A DNA stretch of 64,000 nt, taken from positions 134,001 through 198,000 of the forward strand of contig NZ_CP146077.1 in NCBI RefSeq assembly GCF_037023725.1, read 5' to 3'. The stretch is from Pseudomonas bubulae (GTDB taxonomy: Bacteria > Pseudomonadota > Gammaproteobacteria > Pseudomonadales > Pseudomonadaceae). A program made the position numbers and the translations under genes. The first letter of the stretch is position 1. Every line of letters begins with the position of its first letter. The notes beneath the pieces are model-generated. The model saw only the letters and a program-made list of their open reading frames with translations, was not told where the DNA came from and did not search any database. This document shows positions 58,044-64,000 of this stretch, piece after piece.

Positions 58044-59467
58044 TACTGTGCCGCCAGGGCAGTTGCCGGAATATTCAGGTTCTGGCCGACCTTCAGCTCA
58101 TCGGTTTTCAGGCTGTTGCTCGAGCGCAATGTCGCCACGCCCACTTGATAGCGTACAGCGATCATCGCCAGGGTTTCGCCGGGGCGAACCGTGTGTTCGC
58201 GGGCACCCTGGGCGATTTTGCCGGTGTCACGCAGCCAGGCGATATAAGTGCCCGGCGGCGGATTTTGCTGGAAGAACTGGCGTACGCCGCTGCTGATCGA
58301 ACGGGCCAGCGCTTGCTGGTGACTGCTCGAAGCCAGCTTGGACGCTTCGTTGGAGTTCGAGATAAACCCGGTCTCGACGAGAATCGACGGAATGTCCGGC
58401 GACTTCAGCACCATAAACCCGGCCTGCTCCACGCGCTGCTTGTGCAGCGGGGTGACCCGACCTATGTTGCTCAGCACTTTTTGCCCGACGTTGAGGCTGG
58501 AGGTCAGCGACGCGGTCATCGACAGGTCAAGCAATACACCCGCCAGCATGCGGTCCTTGTCATCGAGGCTGACGTTGCCTGCGCCACCGATCAGGTCGGA
58601 GCGGTTTTCGCTGTCGGCCAGCCAGCGCGCCGTCTCGGAAGTCGCGCCGCGTTCAGACAGGGCAAACACCGAAGCACCAAAGGCAGCCTTGGACGGTGCA
58701 GCATCGGCGTGGATCGAGACAAACAGGTCGGCGCCTTTCTTGCGGGCGATTTCGGTGCGGCCACGCAGCGGGATAAAGTAGTCGCCGGTACGCGTCAGCT
58801 CGGCCCTGAAGCCTTTCATGCCGTTGATCTGGCGCTGCAGTTCTTTGGCAATCGCCAACACCACATCTTTTTCACGCTGGCCAGCCGAGCCCGAGGCCCC
58901 CGGGTCTTCACCGCCGTGGCCGGCATCGATCACCACCACCACGCTGCGTTTACCGCTCGGGATCGGCGGCAATTTAACGTCGGGTTGCGCGGGCGTCACC
59001 GGCACCACCGGCACCGTTGCCACGTTGGTGGCCGGCAGGCTTGGCGCCAGATCGGCGCCCTGGTCATACAGGTCGACCACCAGGCGGTTGCCGTACTGGG
59101 CATTGGGCGCCAGAACGAAACTTTTCGGGGTCACGGCCTTTTTCAGGTCGATAACCACGCGCAGGTCGGTGGGGGTACGCTGCGCCGAGCGCATGCTGGT
59201 GATTGGCGTATTGGCTGTTTGCACATTCAGCGGCCCGCCCAGGGTCGCGCCATTGATGTCGATGACCAGACGATCAGGTGCGGTCAGCGTAAACACACTG
59301 TGCTGCACCGGCCCGGTAAGATCAAAAACCAGTCGAGTGTTATCCGGCGCCCGCCATAGACGCACGCTCTTGACCTGGGTTGCGGCCACAGCATTGAATG
59401 CCATGACACTGAGCAACACACCCACCACACTTGCTAACGCGCGAAAGCGCATACCAAACCCCATCAT
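58043..59467 (-). CDS. amiB: N-acetylmuramoyl-L-alanine amidase AmiB
   Basis: 474 residues. Signal peptide ([23 protein letters not shown] part), AMIN domain (about 30-130, [20 protein letters not shown]), zinc amidase_3 domain (about 175-395, [49 protein letters not shown]) and a C-terminal LysM domain ([27 protein letters not shown]). It splits septal peptidoglycan in the periplasm. Of several in-frame ATGs, 59467 is chosen because it shares a base with the tsaE stop (TAATG) and gives the family length; 59464 is equally possible. Confidence 0.96.
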   Translation of the reverse strand: MMGFGMRFRALASVVGVLLSVMAFNAVAATQVKSVRLWRAPDNTRLVFDLTGPVQHSVFTLTAPDRLVIDINGATLGGPLNVQTANTPITSMRSAQRTPTDLRVVIDLKKAVTPKSFVLAPNAQYGNRLVVDLYDQGADLAPSLPATNVATVPVVPVTPAQPDVKLPPIPSGKRSVVVVIDAGHGGEDPGASGSAGQREKDVVLAIAKELQRQINGMKGFRAELTRTGDYFIPLRGRTEIARKKGADLFVSIHADAAPSKAAFGASVFALSERGATSETARWLADSENRSDLIGGAGNVSLDDKDRMLAGVLLDLSMTASLTSSLNVGQKVLSNIGRVTPLHKQRVEQAGFMVLKSPDIPSILVETGFISNSNEASKLASSSHQQALARSISSGVRQFFQQNPPPGTYIAWLRDTGKIAQGAREHTVRPGETLAMIAVRYQVGVATLRSSNSLKTDELKVGQNLNIPATALAAQ

Positions 59468-59937
59468 TATTTGTATTCCGGCGCCAATGCGGCACACCAA
59501 GACTCGCCACGAGAACCTTGGGGCGTCAGCGTCAGCAAACGCCCGGTGTTATGCGGCCTAATGGTAATGGTCAGGTCAGGCTTTGGCAAAAAGCCTGCAC
59601 CTTTATCGGGCCACTCGATCAAGCATAGGGCGTCTTCGTCGAAATAATCGCGAATCCCCATATATTCCAGCTCTTCCGGGTCGACCAGCCGATACAGGTC
59701 AAAGTGGAAGGCCCGAATATCGCCAATCTCGTAGGGCTCGACCAATGTGAAGGTCGGGCTTTTGACCGAACCCGTGTGACCAAGGCCGCGAATCAGGCCA
59801 CGTGACAGGGTGGTTTTACCCATACCCAGGTCGCCGTCGAGAAAAATCAGGCCGTGACCTTGAGTGACAGTGGCCAGGCGCGCGCCAAATGCGGTCATGG
59901 CCTCTTCGTCGGCCAGTTGTAGTGTTATTTCGTGCAC
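59467..59937 (-). CDS. tsaE: tRNA threonylcarbamoyladenosine biosynthesis ATPase TsaE
   Basis: 156 residues. P-loop FLDGDLGMGKTTLSRGL, SPTFTLVEPYEIG, FHFDLYRLVDPEELEYMGIRDYF and the catalytic EWPDKG. Required with TsaB/TsaD for t6A37 formation. GTG start 13 bases inside the nnrD end; its stop overlaps amiB. Part of the conserved superoperon. Confidence 0.96.
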   Translation of the reverse strand: MHEITLQLADEEAMTAFGARLATVTQGHGLIFLDGDLGMGKTTLSRGLIRGLGHTGSVKSPTFTLVEPYEIGDIRAFHFDLYRLVDPEELEYMGIRDYFDEDALCLIEWPDKGAGFLPKPDLTITIRPHNTGRLLTLTPQGSRGESWCAALAPEYK

Positions 59938-60785
59938 GGTGCGTGTTCCTCCAACAACTGACGAATGACTGGAATCAAATCACTGGCCGCCAGCCCACGG
60001 CCCAATTGTCCTTGTTGCTCACCGGCGCGGGCATGCAGCCACACCGCCAGGCATGCGGCGTCATAAGCGCCCAACCCCTGAGCCAGCAGCGCGCCGATCA
60101 CGCCTGCCAGCACATCCCCAAGACCGGCCGTAGCCATTGCCGGATGGCCGTGACTGCAAATGGCCAATTCACCATTGAGCCCTGCAATCAGACTGCCTGC
60201 ACCTTTAAGGACGCACACTGCTGAGTATTTTTTAACCAACGCCCTGGCCGCAGCCGGTCGATCGGCCTGTACCTGCCCGGTGCTGATACCCAGCAAGCGT
60301 GCGGCTTCACCCGGGTGCGGGGTCATCACCGACCCTGGTGCCAGCGTGATGACTGCGTTGGACAACAAATTAAGCGCATCGGCATCCCACACCTGCGGCA
60401 TTTTTGCCTGTGCCGCGGCCGACAACAGACTGCGCCCCCAGGGCGCCTGCCCCAAACCCGGTCCCACCACGACCACCGAAGCCTGCGCCAGTACGCCCAT
60501 CAACTGGTTGGCCGACGATACGCCGAGCACCATCACCTCGGGCACCCGCACCAGCGCAGCAGGCACGTGCTCGGGGCGCGTGGCCAGGGATACCAGGCCA
60601 GCGCCACAGCGTAGTGCAGCCTGGGCGCTGAGGGTAATCGAGCCGCCAAATCCACGATCGCCACCCACCAGCAGCACATGCCCGAACTGGCCTTTATGGG
60701 CGCTCGGGGCTCGTCGAGGTAGTGGCGCCAGATTATCTGCGCTAAGGGCTTGGGGGTCGGCTAACAGGTGTTTGGTCTGCGGCAT
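59925..60785 (-). CDS. nnrD: ADP-dependent NAD(P)H-hydrate dehydratase NnrD
   Basis: 286 residues, ribokinase-like: HVLLVGGDRGFGGSITLSAQAALRCGAGLV, GPGLGQ, DADALNLL, TPHPGEAARLLG, VLKGAGSLI and HGHPAMATAGLGDVLAGVIGALLAQGL. It dehydrates S-NAD(P)HX to repair damaged cofactor. Unlike E. coli Nnr, the N-terminal epimerase domain is absent here; that activity must be elsewhere. Divergent from queG with about 60 bases between starts. Confidence 0.93.
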   Translation of the reverse strand: MPQTKHLLADPQALSADNLAPLPRRAPSAHKGQFGHVLLVGGDRGFGGSITLSAQAALRCGAGLVSLATRPEHVPAALVRVPEVMVLGVSSANQLMGVLAQASVVVVGPGLGQAPWGRSLLSAAAQAKMPQVWDADALNLLSNAVITLAPGSVMTPHPGEAARLLGISTGQVQADRPAAARALVKKYSAVCVLKGAGSLIAGLNGELAICSHGHPAMATAGLGDVLAGVIGALLAQGLGAYDAACLAVWLHARAGEQQGQLGRGLAASDLIPVIRQLLEEHAPCTK

Positions 60786-60847
60786 GCGTGTTTGGCTCCG
60801 ATGTCTGGCAGAATTATACGCATCTCAGCTCCGGTTTCTCTTGTCCC

Positions 60848-61915
60848 ATGCCTGCTATTACTGCCGACCTCCCCGCTCTCGCCCGATCCATCAAGGAATG
60901 GGGCCGCGAGTTGGGCTTTCAACAAGTCGCCATTGCCGGCCTCGACCTGGGAGAACACGAACACCATCTGCAACGCTGGCTGGAAGCCGGCTACCACGGC
61001 GACATGGACTACATGGCCGCCCACGGCAGCAAGCGTTCACACCCGCAAGAGCTGGTGCCCGGCACAGTGCGCGTGATTTCCCTGCGCATGGACTACCTGC
61101 CCGGTGACACTCATATGGCGCAGCTGCTGGCCCAACCGGAAAAAGCCTACGTTTCACGTTATGCCCTGGGCCGCGATTATCACAAGCTGATCCGCAAGCG
61201 CGTGCAACAACTGGCCGACCGCATCCAGAAGGACATTGGCCCGTTTGGCTTCCGCGCCTTTGTCGACAGCGCCCCGGTACTGGAAAAGGCCATCGCGCAA
61301 CAGGCGGGTCTGGGCTGGATCGGCAAGAACACCCTGGTGCTCAATCGCAAGGCGGGCAGCTACTTCTTCCTGAGCGAGCTGTTTGTCGATTTGCCGCTAC
61401 CGGTCGACGCCCCCCACGAAACCGAACACTGCGGGCGCTGCACCGCCTGCCTGGACATCTGCCCCACCAATGCCTTTGTCGGGCCTTATGTGCTGGATGC
61501 GCGCAAATGCATTTCGTACCTGACCATCGAGCTGAAAACCGCGATCCCTGAAGAATTGCGCTCGATGATCGGCAACCGGGTATTCGGCTGCGATGACTGC
61601 CAGATCGTCTGCCCCTGGAACCGTTTTGCCCGCACCACCGCAGAAGGGGACTTCAAGCCACGGCATAACCTGGACAATGCCGGCTTGGCCGAGCTGTTTA
61701 TGTGGGATGAAGACACATTCCTGAGCAGCACCGAAGGTTCGCCGCTACGCCGGGCCGGGTACGAGCGCTGGCTGCGCAACCTGGCTGTGGGCCTGGGTAA
61801 TGCGCCGTCGACGATCCCGGTGCTGGAAGCCCTGAATGCGCGGCGTGACTACCCGTCGGAGCTGGTGCGCGAGCATGTGGAGTGGGCGCTGACACAACAC
61901 GCCAAGCGGGCCTGA
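60848..61915 (+). CDS. queG: Epoxyqueuosine reductase QueG
   Basis: 355 residues. Cobalamin-binding N-terminal domain with catalytic-type Asp140 in FRAFVDSAPVLEKAIAQQAGLGWIGKNT, then two 4Fe-4S clusters: C195-x2-C198-x2-C201-x3-C205 (CGRCTACLDICPTNAF) and C248, C251, C255 (CDDCQIVCPWN). A HEAT-like tail ends the protein. Last step of queuosine synthesis in tRNA. ATG 60848 is chosen since homologues start near MPAIT; an in-frame start 20 codons upstream lies in the shared promoter. Confidence 0.96.
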   Translation: MPAITADLPALARSIKEWGRELGFQQVAIAGLDLGEHEHHLQRWLEAGYHGDMDYMAAHGSKRSHPQELVPGTVRVISLRMDYLPGDTHMAQLLAQPEKAYVSRYALGRDYHKLIRKRVQQLADRIQKDIGPFGFRAFVDSAPVLEKAIAQQAGLGWIGKNTLVLNRKAGSYFFLSELFVDLPLPVDAPHETEHCGRCTACLDICPTNAFVGPYVLDARKCISYLTIELKTAIPEELRSMIGNRVFGCDDCQIVCPWNRFARTTAEGDFKPRHNLDNAGLAELFMWDEDTFLSSTEGSPLRRAGYERWLRNLAVGLGNAPSTIPVLEALNARRDYPSELVREHVEWALTQHAKRA

Positions 61916-61918
61916 GCC

Positions 61919-61934
61919 AAGCCCGCTGCCACAG
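61919..61934. repeat. REP half-site (family A)
   Basis: AAGCCCGCTGCCACAG between the convergent queG and TRIC-type genes; single arm, matching the right arm of the element at 62631. Confidence 0.6.
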
Positions 61935-61938
61935 TTGC

Positions 61939-62550
61939 TTAATGCTCGTCGTTATAAACGAACTTGGGCATTTCCCAGTTAAAGCGGATCGCCAGCAAAC
62001 GCAGCAGCAGCCCGCCGAACAAGGTGACGAAAATCGCCTGTTCGTTGGGCATTTCCAGATAAGTACACAACAAGAAACACCACGCCGCAGCAAACGAAAC
62101 GCTGGCATACAGCTCGCGACGGAAGATCAACGGAATGTCGTTGCAGAAGATGTCACGAAGGATGCCGCCAAAGACCCCGGTAATCACTCCGCTCACCGAA
62201 GCCACCAGCATGCCCTGGCCCATCTCCAGCGCGGTCATGCAGCCGATCAGGGTAAACGCTACCAGCCCCAGGGCATCAAGCACCAGAAACAGCGAGCGCA
62301 GATGACGCATCAAGGGCGCGATAAAGATCGTCACCAATGCAGCGAACGTGGTCAGTACCAGGTATTCCGGGTGTTTGACCCAGGTCAGCGGGTAGTGCCC
62401 CAACAGGACGTCACGCACCGAACCGCCGCCTAGCGCGGTGACGCAGGCAATCAGCACCACGCCGAACCAGTCCATGCCCCGACGCCCGGCAGACAGCGCG
62501 CCGGTCATGGCTTCGGCAGTAATGGCAACTAAATAAAGCATCAGCAACAT
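61939..62550 (-). CDS. TRIC-type membrane protein (YicG/YadS, UPF0126)
   Basis: 203 residues with seven predicted helices and two repeats of the family motif: GMDWFGVVLIACVTALGGGSVRDVLLG and QGMLVASVSGVITGVFGGILRDIFCNDIPLI. These glycine-rich elements line the pore of prokaryotic TRIC trimers. The family is annotated as glycine transporters or cation channels; neither can be chosen here. Confidence 0.88.
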   Translation of the reverse strand: MLLMLYLVAITAEAMTGALSAGRRGMDWFGVVLIACVTALGGGSVRDVLLGHYPLTWVKHPEYLVLTTFAALVTIFIAPLMRHLRSLFLVLDALGLVAFTLIGCMTALEMGQGMLVASVSGVITGVFGGILRDIFCNDIPLIFRRELYASVSFAAAWCFLLCTYLEMPNEQAIFVTLFGGLLLRLLAIRFNWEMPKFVYNDEH

Positions 62551-62630
62551 GGCAGCGATCCTTGCAAGAAGGCGCGCAGTCTACTCTCAGTTGGCATTGG
62601 CACCAAAAGCGGGCAACAAATACTGTTCTT

Positions 62631-62718
62631 TGTGGGAGCGGGCTTGCTCGCGACGGCTTCGCTGCGGTTCGGTAGATGTACCGAGTCGCTTGCATCGCGA
62701 GCAAGCCCGCTGCCACAG
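62631..62718. repeat. REP-type inverted pair (family A)
   Basis: Facing TGTGGGAGCGGGCTTGCTCG and GCGAGCAAGCCCGCTGCCAC; the right arm has G for T. Between orn and the TRIC-type gene. Confidence 0.9.
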
Positions 62719-62734
62719 GGGGATCAACGGCAGC

Positions 62735-63277
62735 TTAGAATTTGATGAAATGCTTGCGGTAGTGTTGCAGCTCGGCAATCGACTCGCGAATGTCGTCCAG
62801 CGCCAGATGCGTACCCTTTTTCACCAGGCTGTCGCGTACTTCCGGCGCCCAGCGTGCAACCAGTTCCTTGAGCGTCGAAACGTCCAGGTTGCGGTAGTGA
62901 AAGTAGCTCTCCAGGGCTTTCATGTGGGTGTACAGGAAGCGGCGGTCCTGGCAGATGCTGTTGCCGCAGATCGGCGATTTGCCTTTGGGTACCCACTGTT
63001 CAAGGAACGCGATGGTCTGCGCTTCGGCTTCGGCCATAGTGGTGGTGCTGTCCTTGACCCGCTGGGTCAGGCCGCTGCCGCCGTGGGTGCGGGTATTCCA
63101 CTCGTCCATGCGCGCCAGCACGGCATCACTATGGTGGATGGCGATGACCGGGCCTTCGGCCAGGGTATTGAGGTTGCTGTCGGTAACGATGGTGGCCATT
63201 TCAATAATGACGTCGTTGTCAGGGTCCAGACCGGTCATTTCCAGGTCGATCCAGATCAGGTTCTGCGCGTTTTGCAT
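62735..63277 (-). CDS. orn: Oligoribonuclease Orn
   Basis: 180 residues of a DEDDh exonuclease: [26 protein letters not shown] (first acidic pair), [12 protein letters not shown], and [18 protein letters not shown] (final His and Asp). It degrades dinucleotides, including pGpG from c-di-GMP turnover. Divergent from rsgA with 106 bases between starts. Confidence 0.97.
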   Translation of the reverse strand: MQNAQNLIWIDLEMTGLDPDNDVIIEMATIVTDSNLNTLAEGPVIAIHHSDAVLARMDEWNTRTHGGSGLTQRVKDSTTTMAEAEAQTIAFLEQWVPKGKSPICGNSICQDRRFLYTHMKALESYFHYRNLDVSTLKELVARWAPEVRDSLVKKGTHLALDDIRESIAELQHYRKHFIKF

Positions 63278-63383
63278 AATGGCCTCCAGTGCTTAGGTGC
63301 GCAGTTTAGCTTAGGCACGCGGCCCTCGTGCTAAACTCCCCGGCGTTTTACCCTTCTTATCGTTTTATCAACACGGAACACCC

Positions 63384-64000
63384 ATGGCCAAACGCCAGCT
63401 CAACCGTCGTCAGAATTGGCGCATCGAAAAGATCCAGGGCGAGCGCGCTGCCCGCGCCGCCAAACGCGAATCCAGTGCCGTCGAAGCGCTTGAAGGCGGC
63501 GATTTAGGCCCCGAGCAACTTGGCCTGGTGATCGCGCACTTTGGTGTGCAGGTCGAAGTCGAAGCCCAGGAAGGTGAGCTCAAAGGCCAGATGTTCCGTT
63601 GCCACCTGCGCGCCAACCTGCCCGCTCTGGTAACCGGTGACACGGTTGTGTGGCGCGCCGGCAATCAGGGCATCGGCGTTATCGTCGCCCAGTTGCCGCG
63701 CAAGACCGAGCTGTGCCGCCCTGACAGCCGTGGCCAGCTCAAGCCGGTTGCTGCCAACGTCGACATGATCGTGATTGTGTTCGCGCCCATGCCCGAGCCG
63801 CACGCCAACCTGATCGACCGCTATCTCGTCGCTGCCGAGCACGCCGGGATTCGCCCGCTGTTGCTGCTCAACAAGGCTGACCTGATCGACGAGCAGAACG
63901 CACCGGCGCTGAATGCGTTGCTGGGGGTTTATCGTCAACTGGGTTATCCGGTGCTGGAAGTGTCGGCCCATCACGGCGATGGCATGCAGCAGTTGCAAGC
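63384..64000 (+). CDS. rsgA: Ribosome small-subunit GTPase RsgA, 5' part
   Basis: First 205 codons; the window edge cuts the gene. Basic start [20 protein letters not shown]-fold domain (about 45-110, [40 protein letters not shown]), then the permuted GTPase domain opening with [31 protein letters not shown] and G4 [10 protein letters not shown]. It assists late 30S maturation. The remaining G1 motif and zinc domain lie beyond the window. Confidence 0.95.
   Translation, partial: MAKRQLNRRQNWRIEKIQGERAARAAKRESSAVEALEGGDLGPEQLGLVIAHFGVQVEVEAQEGELKGQMFRCHLRANLPALVTGDTVVWRAGNQGIGVIVAQLPRKTELCRPDSRGQLKPVAANVDMIVIVFAPMPEPHANLIDRYLVAAEHAGIRPLLLLNKADLIDEQNAPALNALLGVYRQLGYPVLEVSAHHGDGMQQLQ

Overview
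This is a 64-kb stretch of Pseudomonas chromosome, most likely from the P. fluorescens lineage. The basis is the gene content, the gene order (azurin, ygiQ, dnaB, rplI, rpsRF, rlmB, rnr, tRNA-Leu x2, purA, hisZ, hflCKX, hfq, miaA, mutL, amiB, tsaE, nnrD, queG, orn, rsgA is the familiar Pseudomonas order) and a dozen copies of the Pseudomonas REP-type palindrome (core GTGGGAGCGGGCTTGCTCGC). I saw no phage, transposase, integrase or CRISPR array. Protein identities come from motifs and family knowledge; no database search was run.

Region by region: 1-6.3 kb holds single transcription units (Hsp70-like 3' end, AI-2E-type membrane protein, PsiF, an AraC regulator divergent from an EamA exporter, AsmA, a small secreted protein). 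6.4-9.1 kb carries a DesT/FabR-type regulator and the urease accessory genes ureEFG without structural genes. 9.2-12.2 kb has an AGE-family epimerase, an unusual CDF-type cation transporter and an SDR oxidoreductase, followed by an 0.8-kb gene-free stretch with a cluster of DnaA-box-like sites. 13.0-25.9 kb is an amino-acid catabolism block: a five-gene HAAT-type ABC importer (livFGMHK order), amaB and amaA (the pipecolate branch of lysine breakdown), the divergent LysR gene amaR, the NAD salvage pair pncB-nadE, and a DUF1338 protein that keeps the metal-ligand pattern of the 2-oxoadipate dioxygenase HglS. The NAD genes sit beside NAD-consuming catabolic genes.

25.9-37.1 kb is conserved housekeeping (azurin, YgiQ, DnaB, ribosomal proteins S6, S18 and L9, RlmB, RNase R). 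37.3-48.3 kb is the accessory part. Two nearly identical tRNA-Leu(CAG) genes are followed by a FecI/FecR-type cell-surface-signalling pair, a TonB-dependent transducer broken by one in-frame TGA, a diheme peroxidase translationally coupled to it, a ferric-iron ABC binding protein and permease with no ATPase gene, and a chemoreceptor. From memory of P. aeruginosa, rnr, tRNA-Leu x2 and purA are close neighbours there, so this 10.5 kb looks like lineage-specific cargo next to tRNA genes.

48.4-64 kb is again conserved: purA, hisZ, the tightly overlapping nnrD-tsaE-amiB-mutL-miaA-hfq-hflX-hflK-hflC superoperon, queG, a TRIC-type membrane protein, orn and the 5' part of rsgA, cut by the window edge. 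The most interesting candidates for a less-described system are the sigma/FecR/TonB receptor/diheme peroxidase/FbpAB locus and the amaAB-transporter-DUF1338 block.
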